A DNA stretch of 64,000 bases. Origin: Carya illinoinensis (Eukaryota; Streptophyta; Magnoliopsida; Fagales; Juglandaceae). Both the position numbers and the translations under genes were made by a program. Positions 24,284 through 35,293 of this stretch are shown piece by piece (position 1 is the first letter of the stretch; the number at the start of each line of letters is the position of its first letter). Location: positions 49,942,653 through 50,006,652 of the forward strand of contig NC_056752.1 in the NCBI RefSeq assembly GCF_018687715.1, written 5' to 3'. The notes beneath the pieces were generated by a model that saw only the letters and a program-made list of their open reading frames with translations, ran no database searches and was not told the origin of the DNA.

Positions 24284-24310
24284 GGGGGGGGGGGGGGGGG
24301 GGGGGGGGGG
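24284..24310. repeat. Poly-G run of about 27 next to a GA repeat
   Basis: Twenty-seven G bases follow directly on a GA run (24262-24279). On the minus strand this makes the proline-rich spurious ORFs seen here. It lies about 420 bp upstream of the NHL start codon. Confidence 0.8.
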
Positions 24311-24620
24311 CGGGTGTTTGTGCGTGTGGAGGGTGAAATGGCAAGAGAGAGAGCAACATCGTAACTATGGCCAAAAACTACTCCCACTTCCTAATTGGAG
24401 CGTTCTAAACACTCTCTGTAAACTATAAACCATTCTCCAAATTTAAATATCAATTTTCTCATGTGTTCACGTATTTTCCATTATCATCCCTAATCAATAA
24501 TATTTATTTCGGAAATATTATTTTGAGAATAAATGAGAAAATTTTGATATGAAAATGAAGAGATAAAAGAAGAAGAGAATTCTAATGCGAAAAATTAAAA
24601 ATAATTATTATATTATTAAA

Positions 24621-24741
24621 TCAGTATGTAGAGTACACAATTCACGTCACTTAAATTATAACATTTGATTCATAAAATTCAAAACTTAAGATTTATATAG
24701 ATAATTTATATCTACTTTACTGGATGTACTCTATAAAATTC
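24621..24741. mobile_element. MITE, ATTCTCAAG family, copy 2 (inverted)
   Basis: CAGTATGTAGAGTACACAAT at the left, CACGTCACTTAAATTATAAC inside, and CTTTACTGGATGTACTCTA at the right match the reverse complement of the copy at 56712-56866. It is non-coding. Confidence 0.55.
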
Positions 24742-27700
24742 TTTAAATTTTTCGTTTGAAAAATAACTCCTTTTATATTATGATATTCCCACAATATGAA
24801 AAGTGGACCAAACGCGCTGAGGTGAAAGTGGACCTACCATCTCTCAACCAACGCGCAGATGGCTCCGCCACACCTGCTTTGGACTGGCTTCTCTATATTG
24901 TGGAAGTTCTATTCATTGTGAAGTGGAAGCCCATGTTCTCTCATCTGCCACATCTGATTACCTAAATTCCAAGTCACCCTTCACATAAATTTCGGTCGTT
25001 TAAAATATAAACCCGATAAATAAATAAATATCAACTGGTTAAGGTTTGAGAACATCGTTCCTGCAATATCACATCTTAGATCAACAACTCGAAAGGGTAA
25101 AAATGTCTATTTTTAGCACTAGTTGCAAGTTTCAAACTCTCTCTCTCTTCCAATCATTAACAGGATTAAAGTCAAGAATCCAGCTAATTGATTAGTTGCC
25201 TTCCAATTGCTTAACGCCAAAGTTATTTTCTTAAAAAAAAAAAAAAACAGACTGGCAATGCTGTGTTTTTAATTCATTAATTAATTGGTCAAGTATTTAT
25301 AAATAGTCTTATACCCTCCAAAAATTAAATTTTTAATACTTTTAGATGACTCTTTTATAATATATTCGACTCTGCCAATATTATCCTTTGATGGCCCATA
25401 ATTTTTCATGGTAGATAACCTCATGACTTGATTCAGATATCGATCCAGAAAAGTTATAATATGATGACGTAAGAAAATAATAATGATGATGACGACGATG
25501 ATGATGATTGACTCAAAATAATCATCTTCAACCCTACGTATCCAACAGAAGTCAAATAGTGAAATAATGGATAACAACTATCTTGTGATGACTGCAAGGG
25601 AAATAAGCAGTCAACTCATGTTTTTTCTTCTTAGAATTTTGTGAACTAACCCATGATCCGGCGATCCCTTGTGTCAAAGTTATCTTATTGCCAGTATACG
25701 TGTGTGTGTATATATATATATATAGATGCAGCCCTAGCAATGGAGATCATCACGAGGGTTGGAGGTAGCCAGGTGTGCTACGTATTCAAATCTTACGAAG
25801 GTAAACGAAATCAAGGAATCACATAGAGGGGTATACATATGTGTGTGTGTATATATATATATATATAGTAGTGTTAACGTCCAAAAATGTCAGCCACCTG
25901 AAGGAAAAAATGATCCATTCTCGATCTCATTGAGATTGTGATGGGCTTGAATTGGTGTTGTGAACTTGTGTGGGTCCATAGCAGTAATCAGGTGTAGTTG
26001 TGTGGCAGTCGTGTATACATTCATGACAATAAATAATAGATAAATGTAAAAAAAATAAAGAAAGATGAACACGCAAATTTATATGATTCGACATTAAATC
26101 TACATCTATAAAGGTTTGGAGATGAAAGAATCTACTATAATAAACTTATTTTACAATCTTTCATAATCTTTCATATGCTGTTTGATTTCCCTCTATTTTT
26201 ATTTTAAATGAGATTATGAGACAATCTAATATTGTCGCAAATAATTCAATAGTCATCGTAAATAATCAAATATCAGTCAAAACATTCAAATAGTCATCTA
26301 ATACTTTTTTCTGATGTTGTTAATTTTGCAGGAAAAAATCTTTAATTTTTCATAAATTATAACTTGTAACAAATAAAATGGTCTAATATAAATTTGTTGC
26401 GATGAAAATTTACCGAAGACGTGAATTTCGTAGCAAAATATAATTATTTGTCATCAAATAATATTCACTAGAAAAACTTATGTCCCGAAAACTACTATTT
26501 ATCCCTTAAACTATTTTTTATTAATATTTTATCATAATAAATAAAATCAATTATTATTTCAATCATTTACATTTTTTATCATACTCATATTTGTTATAGT
26601 TTTAAATAATAATTTTAAAAATAATTTAAATAATTAAAAAAATATAAAATATAATTTAAAAAATATTATTATACCCACAAAAAAAATAATTTAAGTTTTT
26701 ATTTAAAATATTTACTAGAGTAATAGTTCAAAACATAATAAAAAAATATTGAATAGTTAAGTTTGTAAATAAAGTGAGAAAAAAGTAAAAATATTATTTT
26801 AATAGAATCGAGAAAGTATAAAAATGAGATGTATGAAATTTTTTTAAAAAAATGTTATTTTTAATTAAATTATAAAAAATTTTACGAATAATCTAGCCTT
26901 AATGCTCTTACACTAACTATAAATAAAAATAACACTTCGTCTGTGTTTTATTCAGAATTTCCTGCACATTTGGAAACGTATCGATCAGAAAAAATGCCAT
27001 AGACTTGCCCAAGAGCAAAAGTTTCCGGAGGGTACTGTCATGCAATATACAACTGGACTTGTACCCCTGGGGTCGGGTACGTAGTGAGAGGATCGCAGAG
27101 GAGGAAACGTGTGGATTCGGATTTCATCCCTTGAGGTTGGTGAAAATGTCAAATGTCATATTCATGGCAGCTCCTACTATATACGTACAACTAGCGACTT
27201 CATACATAATGCAGACTTATATATCGAATTAATGTCCTGATCTCTTTAATTATTATATACGAAAATATATAAAGTACTTTGATGTCTGCATGCATGGTCT
27301 GGTTCTGCTCCATCTGGGGAAGAAGCTCCTCCTGATCAAGTACTACTTCTTTGGATCGATTCCAAATCATAGTCGTGATTAATTGTACAAAAACATAAAA
27401 ATGAATCACATATGATTTTACCAGAGCTAGCTAGGCCGGTATTAAAGAAAACTCAAAGAAGAAGGAAGAGATCATTGGAGCAGTAACTCTTGTTCGGAGC
27501 AAGAGTTGTTCATCACTAACCGATGGTCGAAGTTTCACTTTATTGTTAATTGTTTGCTAATGCTTTCGATCTTTCTAGTCATGTGGGCGTGTGCGTATAT
27601 ATGCATTGTTGGAACGTTGTTAATCATGTCATCGAAAACTGAAGAATTCAAAGGAGCATGACTCGCCTGTCAATTATATACTGAAGAGTACTGGTACTAC

Positions 27701-28123
27701 TCAAACCCTACATATTCTCATCTTCTTGGCCGTCTCCAACTGACTTTGTTTAACGTGGCAGAAAGTTTGTGAAGTTTTTTTTAAAAAAGGTGTATTAATC
27801 GGTACTTTTGATACAACATATATTTGTTTCTCACTAAAACAAGAGAAATAATATAAACGCAACATATTTCACAATAATTTACACAATATATATTGTAAAA
27901 TAAATATATTTTTGTAAAGTGATGTTAATTTTATAAAATAGTTTACAAAAATACCCCTCTTTTTAAGTTACGCAAAAATGTTGTAAAATATGAGGTGTAT
28001 TTATCATTTTCCTTAAAACGATGATATTTTCTGTTTTTCTGTCACATTACCCACAAACCCCCGAAAAAAAAAAAGACTCCGTCGGTGGAGGGAGGCGCAA
28101 GGTCTATGGCCAACTCCCCGAAT
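24742..28123. other. Long gene-free spacer
   Basis: It holds TG/TA microsatellites (25698-25722 and 25837-25867), a CGATGATGATGATG stretch near 25495-25510, and an AT-rich block at 26460-26900. 26055-26160 has an ACGCAAATTTATATGATTCG section that may be a decayed LTR end. No ORF has a recognisable domain. Confidence 0.4.
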
Positions 28124-28144
28124 CCCCCCCCCCCCCCCCCCCCC
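28124..28144. repeat. Poly-C run of about 21
   Basis: A homopolymer C run in gene-free DNA; length uncertain for technical reasons. Confidence 0.75.
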
Positions 28145-29343
28145 GGCGTGCCAATTTTTGTTTTTTCTTTTTCTTTTTAAAAGGTTGACGACAGATCTAT
28201 GATCTTCAAGCTTCCACGAAGCTACGTGTGCCCCACTACGGTTTTCGCTGAATGTCGATCAATCAGTACCCGGCCGTTACCGGCCCCTATTCATTTTCAG
28301 GTCGCTAGTGGCCCCACGCCTTGCATGAAAACCTTGCGCCGTCCCATTGCCACAACTCTATCAGCCTAGCTAACCCCATGTTCCCTAGCCCCAATCTCCA
28401 TCAGTTTTAAGTTGTTCATGAAATGTTAATGTACTTTTTTATAAATAAATTTGTTTTTTTTTTTCAAGATGAATTTAACTTCTTCTTTTTTTCATACGTA
28501 ATATGCGAATCTTACACAGTTTAACACTGTAGTAACATTAACTGTACATTTTAAAAAATATATCTAATATTACTCATTCACAAAATTCTAGATTATTGCA
28601 TCAGACGATGATTTTCTGGATGATATACTATGAAAACTGAAACATTAATCTGACCCCACTTCTCTTCATGAGTCTCTTTTTCATTTTTATTGCCCCATTG
28701 TGGCATTGACACTTGCCTTGCCAGTTCCCATCCAGAACTACTCTTTTGACAATTCTAAATCCGCCTATAAACAAACTTATCTTTTGAAAGCCGGCCACCG
28801 GCAGAATTTAGCGGGAAGGTAAGGGACAGCCATTCAGATTCCAAGAAGATTAGGTATATATCATTTGATATATATTTCAGTAACTTCTTTCATTACCTAA
28901 AGAATCCACCCTTCCACCTAATTCCCCTGAATTTTTTGACGTGCTTATTAATACATTGAGCTGATGAAGCACCGGACAAAAGCATACATAATTTTAAGTT
29001 TTTAACCATTTTAATTATGCCTTGAGGAGTTTGCAGTGAATAGGAAAAAAGACTGATTTTTAGGGCTTGCAACCATGCACCTAGCCCCCACAAAAAACAA
29101 AGGAAAAAGAACCCTTCCCAAACTTCAAAGAAAAAAAAATCACCGACACATAGGAGGTGGGATTGCACATGCCCAAGGGGCCACGGTCAGCACCATTGTC
29201 AGTATGTAAAGAAAAAGATGGTGTTCGCTAGCAATGTATTCCAGAGAACTACCAAATCTTTAGGGGCTTGTCGCTGGTGGGGACATTGATTAATACATCA
29301 TGCATGGTTTTATACATTCTGTTGTAATAAATCAGACAATTCA
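28145..29343. other. Spacer up to the copia insertion
   Basis: Mixed-composition DNA with no recognisable gene. The ORF at 28893-29168 is low-complexity and hydrophobic and is not supported. Confidence 0.4.
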
Positions 29344-29348
29344 CCATA

Positions 29349-29775
29349 TGTTATAAAACTATCGAAAAGAGAGAGAGAGATAGAACTCAAGGAAGTTATG
29401 AAACTTATGAATGTCTTAAAGAATTCAACGATATATATAGGCGTACAAAGGGAACTATGCAAGTTACTATGCAGTACTATGCTGGCACTGTGCATATGTA
29501 CTATGCCAGTTACTATGCAGTACTATGCTGGCACTATGCACTGTGCGATGTCGGCCAGTTACTATGCAGTACTATGCTGGCACTATGCGCACTGTGCGAT
29601 GTCGGCCATTTACTATGCCAGTTACTATGCATTACTATGCTGGCACTATGCATACTGTGCGATGTCGGCCATTTACTATGCCAGTTACTATGCAGTACTA
29701 TGCTGGCACTATGCACTGTGTATTTGACGGCTAGCTCAAGGTGGTCATACAATTTTACAATGTTATTTTACAACA
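29349..29775 (-). repeat. copia 3' LTR (left copy, 427 bp)
   Basis: Matches 34913-35288 across its length. It contains five units of an AGTTACTATGCAGTACTATG minisatellite starting at 29462, 29508, 29557, 29620 and 29683, one more than the other LTR. ORFs read from this LTR on the plus strand are translations of the repeat, not genes. Confidence 0.95.
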
Positions 29776-29785
29776 CTCCCCCTTT
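29776..29785 (-). other. copia polypurine tract
   Basis: AAAGGGGGAG on the minus strand lies directly next to the 3' LTR, the position where plus-strand DNA synthesis is primed in LTR retrotransposons. Confidence 0.75.
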
Positions 29786-29998
29786 GGATGACCACATATA
29801 ATGAATATGCCTCGTTAAAACCTTGCCAAGGAAAAACCCTGTGGGAAAAAAACCAATGGCGAAGGAAAAAGAGTACAATATTCATGTGTACCGTAAAATG
29901 CTTTAAGATTGCCTCATTAAAACCTTGCGAAGGAAAACCCAGTGAGATAAAACCTTAGCGAAGGAAAAATAGTACAATCAGCATAAGTCTTCAAGACG

Positions 29999-32900
29999 TT
30001 ACTCCCCCTGAAAAGTGCATGATAAAAGGTCTTCAAGTCTCCGCATTCCAATGTTCTGCACAATCTTCTTAAATGTTGCAGTTGGTAATGCTTTTGTGAA
30101 TAAATCTGCCAGATTATCACTTGATCGTATCTGCTTGACTTTAATTTCACCTTTTTCTTGAAGTTCATGAGTATAAAAGAATTTAGGTGAAATATGTTTG
30201 GTTCTATCACCTTTGATATATCCTCCTCTAATTTGAGCAATACAAGCAGCATTATCTTCGTATAAAGTTGTTGGACTATCATTAATCACTGGAAGACCAC
30301 ACTTTTCTTGAATATGTTGGATCATTGATCTTAGCCAAATGCATTCTCGACTTGTTTCATGAATTGCAATGATCTCTGAGTGATTTGAAGATGTAGCAGA
30401 TAGTGTTTGTTTGACAGATCTCCATGATATAGCAGAATTTCCATAAGTAAATACATATCCAGTCTGAGATCTACCTCTGTGTGGATCTGAAAGATAACCT
30501 GCATCTGCATATCCAACTAATTGTGGACTTGAACCATATTGATAAAATAATCTCATATCAACCGTACCTCGAAGGTATCGAAGGATATGTTTAATGCCAT
30601 TCCAATGTCTTTGAGTTGGTGCAGAACTATATCTTGCAAGTAAATTAACTGAAAATGCAATATCAGGCCGAGTGCAATTTGCAAGATACATCAGGGCTCC
30701 AATTGCACTGAGATAAGGTATTTCAGAACCAAGAATTTCTTCATTGTCTTCACAAGGACGAAATGGATCCTTCTGCACATCAAGTGATCGAACAACCATT
30801 GGAGTACTCAGTGGATGAGCTTTGTCCATGTAAAAGTGTTTCAAGACTTTCTCTGTATAATTTGACTGATGAATGAGAATTCCATTTGGCAAATGCTCGA
30901 GCTGCAGGCCGAGACAAAATTTCGTTTTGCCAAGATCTTTCATTTCAAATTCATTCTTTAAATATGTAGCAGTTCTTCTGATCTCTTCAGGAGTTCCAAC
31001 AAGATTTAGATCATCAACATAAACCGCAATAATAACAAATCCGGAATCTGATTTCTTAATAAAAACACATGGGCATATTGGATTATTCTCAAATCCTTCT
31101 TTCAATAGATATTCGCTAAGGCGTTTATACCACATGCGTCCGGATTGTTTTAACCCATATAAAGATCTTTGAAGCTTAATAGAATACATACTTCTGGATG
31201 TACTCAGATTAGAAGCTTCAGGCATTTTATATCCTTCAGGGATTTTCATATATATGTCATGATCTAATGATCCATATAAATATGCAGTGACCACATCCAT
31301 CAACTGCATATCCAATCTTTTTATAACTGCCAAACTAATCAAATATCTGAATGTGATTGCATCCATAACAGGAGAGTATGTTTCCTCATAATCAATCCCC
31401 GGTTTCTGCAGGAAACCTTGTGCAACAAGTCGTGCTTTATATCGCACAATTTCATTGCTTTCATTACGTTTACGTATAAATACCCATTTATATCCAACGG
31501 GCATTACACCCTTTGGTGTTTGTATAATTGGTCCAAAGACCTCTCGCTTTGCTAGCGAGTTTAATTCAGCTTCAATAGCTGATTTCCATTTTGGCCAGTC
31601 ATCTCTACGTCGACATTCTTCGACAGTTCTTGGCTCAATTTCTTCATTACTTCTGGTAATGTCAAGAGCCATTTTATATGAAAATATGTTGTCGACAACA
31701 GTTTTATTTCTATTCAAAATTTCTCCTGTATTCATGAAATGTATCGAGATCTCGTTATTTTCAGGTACCTGTCCCTCTTCAAGGGAAGACATTTCATGAA
31801 ATACCTCTTCAGGAGGTTCTTTCTCAGGAGATTTACTCTCTTCATGAGCATCAATTACTCTTATGGCCTGTGTTGGTATGGACTCTTCAGGAGTACCAAA
31901 TTCATTTTGTATTTTCCTCTTCCGAGGAATTTTGTCCTTAGCACCAATAGGCCGTCCACGCTTCAGGCGTATCTTAGACTCGCCTATTGCTATTTTGGCA
32001 ACTTGTCCTTCAGGGACTGCAATCCTTGCTGGAACATTAACAGCAGGAATATATGATTTTACCACACCTTTAGTGTCAGTAAATGCATCCGGTAATTGGT
32101 TTGCAACACTTTGCAAATGAATAATCTTTTGAACCTTTAAATTACATTCTTTTGTACGAGGATCAAATTGGGAAATAGCTTTATTTTTCCAAGTAATTTC
32201 CTGTCGTGCTTCAGGCACCGGCTTCTTATTACACAATGTTTGTCGTGCTTCAGGCACCGACTTCTCATTACCCATTGTAGGAAAAATGGATTCGTCAAAA
32301 TGACAATCCTCAAAACGTGCCTTAAACATATCCCCTGTAAGAAGCTCAAGGTATCTGATAATAGATGGAGAATCAAACCCAACATATATCCCAAGTCTAC
32401 GTTGAAGGCCCATTTTTGTACGTTGTGGAGGTGCAATTGGAACATATACAGTACATCCAAAAGTACGAAGATGAGAAATATTTGGTTGCTGACCAAATGC
32501 AAGCTGTAATGGTGAATATTTGTGATATGCTGATGGTCTAACTCGAATTAATGATGCTGCATGAATTATAGCATGTCCCCAAGCAGAAATAGGAAGATTT
32601 GATTTCATGAGTAAAGGTCTAGCGATTAGCTGAAGCCTTTTAATCAATGATTCAGCTAAACCATTTTGAGTATGTGTGTGGGCAACTGGATGTTCAACAT
32701 CTATTCCTATTGACATGCAATAATTATCAAAAGCTTGAGATGTAAATTCTCCTGCATTATCCAATCGAATAGTTTTAATTGGATAGTCAGGGAATTGTGC
32801 TCGTAGCTTAATTATTTGTGCAAGAAGTTTAGCAAATGCAGCATTTCTAGTGGAAAGTAAACAAACATGTGACCATCGACTTGATGCATCAATTAAAACC

Positions 32901-33631
32901 ATAAAATATCTGAACGGTCCACTTGATGGTTGAATAGGCCTACATATATCTCCATGAATCCTTTGTAAAAAAGATGGAGATTCAAAACCAACCTTTGAGA
33001 TAGATGGTTTGATAATCAATTTACCTTGAGAACATGCAGAGCATGGATATTCATTGGGTAAGATAATCTTCTGATTCTTTAGGGGATGCCCATACGAATT
33101 ATCAATTATTCGTCTCATCATTATTGATCCCGGATGTCCAAGGCGATCATGCCAAGTCATAAATATTTTGGGATCAATGCACTTCTGGTGCATTACAACA
33201 TGTGATTCAATTGTTCTCATTTTTGTATAATACAATCCAGATGAGAGGGCAGACAGTTTTTCTAATACGAGCTTCTGGCTCGAAATTATTTTAGTAATGA
33301 GAAGATGCTCTTTATCGTCTTCGTTAATGGTTTCAATATGACAACCATTACGACGTATATCTTTAAAACTTAATAAATTTCTTCTGGATTGTGAAGAAAA
33401 TAGAGCATCATTAATGCAAAATTTGGTGCCATTAGGCAACACAATATAAGCTCTTCCGGAGCCTTCAATTAGATTCGATGAACCGGAGATGGTATGAACA
33501 TAGGCTTTACTCAATGTTAGATTTTGAAAATATTTTTTATCCTTAAGAATTGTGTGAGTTGTAGCACTGTCAGCCAGACATACATCTTTATTATTCATCT
33601 CGGAGATAGAAAGTTCATCAATAAGACTCAT
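29999..33631 (-). CDS. copia pol polyprotein (protease, integrase, RT, RNase H)
   Basis: An uninterrupted 1,210-residue frame. Near the start, LADSATTHTIL is the aspartic protease site. The integrase follows with its zinc-binding H..H..C..C region (HDRLGHPG, CSACSQGK) and the DDE core: HGDICRP, then RLDNAGEF, then GLAESLIKRL. The reverse transcriptase carries WVFIRKRN, RLVAQGF, the SLYGLKQSGRMWYKRL helix and the catalytic YVDDL. RNase H shows GYADAGY, LYEDNAACI and a terminal DNLADLFTKALP. All expected catalytic residues are present, so the enzyme set looks intact. It starts at an ATG about 90 bp after the gag stop and in a different frame from gag; the AT-rich gap between them has stops in all frames I checked. 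Confidence 0.93.
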   Translation of the reverse strand: MSLIDELSISEMNNKDVCLADSATTHTILKDKKYFQNLTLSKAYVHTISGSSNLIEGSGRAYIVLPNGTKFCINDALFSSQSRRNLLSFKDIRRNGCHIETINEDDKEHLLITKIISSQKLVLEKLSALSSGLYYTKMRTIESHVVMHQKCIDPKIFMTWHDRLGHPGSIMMRRIIDNSYGHPLKNQKIILPNEYPCSACSQGKLIIKPSISKVGFESPSFLQRIHGDICRPIQPSSGPFRYFMVLIDASSRWSHVCLLSTRNAAFAKLLAQIIKLRAQFPDYPIKTIRLDNAGEFTSQAFDNYCMSIGIDVEHPVAHTHTQNGLAESLIKRLQLIARPLLMKSNLPISAWGHAIIHAASLIRVRPSAYHKYSPLQLAFGQQPNISHLRTFGCTVYVPIAPPQRTKMGLQRRLGIYVGFDSPSIIRYLELLTGDMFKARFEDCHFDESIFPTMGNEKSVPEARQTLCNKKPVPEARQEITWKNKAISQFDPRTKECNLKVQKIIHLQSVANQLPDAFTDTKGVVKSYIPAVNVPARIAVPEGQVAKIAIGESKIRLKRGRPIGAKDKIPRKRKIQNEFGTPEESIPTQAIRVIDAHEESKSPEKEPPEEVFHEMSSLEEGQVPENNEISIHFMNTGEILNRNKTVVDNIFSYKMALDITRSNEEIEPRTVEECRRRDDWPKWKSAIEAELNSLAKREVFGPIIQTPKGVMPVGYKWVFIRKRNESNEIVRYKARLVAQGFLQKPGIDYEETYSPVMDAITFRYLISLAVIKRLDMQLMDVVTAYLYGSLDHDIYMKIPEGYKMPEASNLSTSRSMYSIKLQRSLYGLKQSGRMWYKRLSEYLLKEGFENNPICPCVFIKKSDSGFVIIAVYVDDLNLVGTPEEIRRTATYLKNEFEMKDLGKTKFCLGLQLEHLPNGILIHQSNYTEKVLKHFYMDKAHPLSTPMVVRSLDVQKDPFRPCEDNEEILGSEIPYLSAIGALMYLANCTRPDIAFSVNLLARYSSAPTQRHWNGIKHILRYLRGTVDMRLFYQYGSSPQLVGYADAGYLSDPHRGRSQTGYVFTYGNSAISWRSVKQTLSATSSNHSEIIAIHETSRECIWLRSMIQHIQEKCGLPVINDSPTTLYEDNAACIAQIRGGYIKGDRTKHISPKFFYTHELQEKGEIKVKQIRSSDNLADLFTKALPTATFKKIVQNIGMRRLEDLLSCTFQGE

Positions 33632-33720
33632 GATTCTACAAAATATATAAAACTTTCATTACTAAAAAAAAACATTACAGAATAAAAATATTTTACAATA
33701 ATATAAAGGAAATACATTAA

Positions 33721-34770
33721 TTAAAAAGGAACACTTCCATGATCAACTCTACCACTAGAATCCTCAAAGAAATCAGAAACATCAAGACTTGTAATATCTT
33801 CTCCATCTATAGAATTTAAAGCATATGATGGTTCAGCAAAATTTGTTTCAAATTTCTTTGTTTTTTCTTTTATGGAAGATTGGTATAAGTCAACCAAGTG
33901 TTTAGCTGTACGACAGGTACGAGACCAATGTCCAGTCATACCACATCTATGGCATTCATCTTCATATTTCTTTACAAATTTATTTTGAGGACATTTGCCC
34001 TTTTCTGAGTTGAACCACTTTTGGTGGTACGGTGTATATCTATTATTTTCTCTTTTAGTGTGGTCACTTCTAGGACCTCCACTTCTATAGTTTTTCTTAC
34101 CACGTCCACGCCCTCTTTTTCTTTGAAAAGATGCACCATTCGCTTCTAGGAATGATGTAAATCTAGTACCATTCACTTCAGGGAATGATATAGAACCAGT
34201 AGGACGTGACTGGTGATTTCTTAATAAAAGCTAATTATTTTGCTCAGCTAATAGAAGACAAGATATAACTTCAGAATATTTCTTGAATTTTCGCTCTCGA
34301 TACTGCTGCTGCAGGAGCACATTCGAGGCATGAAAAGTAGTATATGTCTTCTCTAACAAGTCATCATCAGTGACTTTTTCACCACATAATTTCAATAGCG
34401 AGCTAATTTTAAAGAGTGCAGAGTTATACTCACTAACACTCTTGAAGTCTTGCAACCTCAGGTGCATCCAATCATGACGAGCTTTTGGGAGGATTACAGT
34501 TTTCTGGTGTTCATATCTCTCCCTTAAATCATTCCACAAAATAAGTGGATCTTTCACCGTTAGATACTCAGTTTTTAATTCTTCATGAAGATGGTGCCGA
34601 AAGAAAATCATTGCCTTAGCACGGTCCTGCAGGGACCCTTGATTTCCTTCTTTAATTGTATCTCCCAGGTTCATTGCATCCAGATGGATCTCAGCATCAA
34701 GGATCCAAGATAAATAATTTTTTCCAGAAATGTCAAGAGCAACGAATTCCAATTTTGTAAGATTTGACAT
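33721..34770 (-). pseudogene. copia gag with one in-frame stop
   Basis: The upstream part (34770-34231, 179 codons) is the UBN2-type capsid region, with LSWILDAEIHLDAM, the LWNDLRERYEHQK block and YSEVISCLLLAEQNN. It ends at TAG (34231-34233). The same frame then continues to 33721 and contains basic RGRG segments and the zinc knuckle CHRCGMTGHWSRTC (C-x2-C-x4-H-x4-C). The stop probably came from one base change in a glutamate codon (GAG to TAG), judging from related elements. It separates capsid from nucleocapsid, so this copy's own Gag would be truncated unless the stop is read through. Confidence 0.85.
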
Positions 34771-34912
34771 TTTCTATATATATAAATCAAGAACATAAGT
34801 ATGTTTAATATTTCATATTCATTTTGAAAACTATAAAAAAATATATTGAAAGACTTACTTGAAGTAGAGGACTATTAGCTTCAAGATCGTCAGAACTCTC
34901 GTGCTGATAACG

Positions 34913-35288
34913 TGTTATAAAACTATCGAAAGGAGAGAGAGACAGAGAGAGAGAGATAGAACTCAAGGAAGTTATGAAACTTATGAATTTCTTAAAGAAT
35001 TCAACGATATATATAGGCGTACAAAGGGAACTATACAAGTTACTATGCAGTACTATGCTGGCACTGTGCATATGTACTATGCCAGTTACTATGCAGTACT
35101 ATGCTGGCACTATGCACTGTGCGATGTCGGCCAGTTACTATGCAGTACTATGCTGGCACTATATGCACTGTGCGATGTCGGCCATTTACTATGCCAGTTA
35201 CTATGCAGTACTATACTGGCACTATGCACTGTGCATTTAACGACTAACTCAAGGTGGTCATATAATTTTACAATGTTATTTTACAATA
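34913..35288 (-). repeat. copia 5' LTR (right copy, 376 bp)
   Basis: The transcriptional start side of the minus-strand element. It has four minisatellite units (35038, 35084, 35133 and 35196) against five in the left LTR, and a 12-bp longer GA-rich stretch near 34930-34956. The two changes account for the 51-bp length difference. Confidence 0.95.
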
Positions 35289-35293
35289 CCATA

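Larger units (their letters stand above)
29349..35288 (-). mobile_element. Full-length Ty1/copia LTR retrotransposon
   Basis: A 5.94-kb element on the minus strand. It is flanked by the 5-bp target duplication CCATA (29344-29348 and 35289-35293). The two LTRs start TG on the plus strand and end CA (left) or TA (right). A polypurine tract (AAAGGGGGAG on the minus strand, 29776-29785) abuts the 3' LTR. The order protease, integrase, reverse transcriptase, RNase H defines copia. pol is one open frame of 1,210 codons, but gag has one in-frame stop, so the copy is probably not autonomous. The LTRs differ at about ten sites, mostly C-T and G-A transitions, plus two length changes, which implies an old but not ancient insertion. 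Confidence 0.95.

Noticed and set aside
27485..27507. Perfect 8-bp hairpin (AACTCTTG with CAAGAGTT)
   Set aside because: Too short for a miRNA precursor and without a T run to suggest any other RNA gene.
29462..29730. Regularly spaced repeats that at first sight resemble a CRISPR array
   Set aside because: Units are directly adjacent without unique spacers, lie inside an LTR and recur in the partner LTR; the genome is a plant's.
29398..29801. Three overlapping plus-strand ORFs with repeated peptide blocks, and similar ones at 34901-35320
   Set aside because: They are translations of the LTR minisatellite in three frames; the LTRs themselves explain them.
34898..34912. Primer binding site next to the copia 5' LTR (minus strand CGTTATCAGCACGAG)
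   Set aside because: The position is right and TATCAG recalls initiator-Met tRNA, but the match is too partial to name a tRNA, so it is not listed as a feature.
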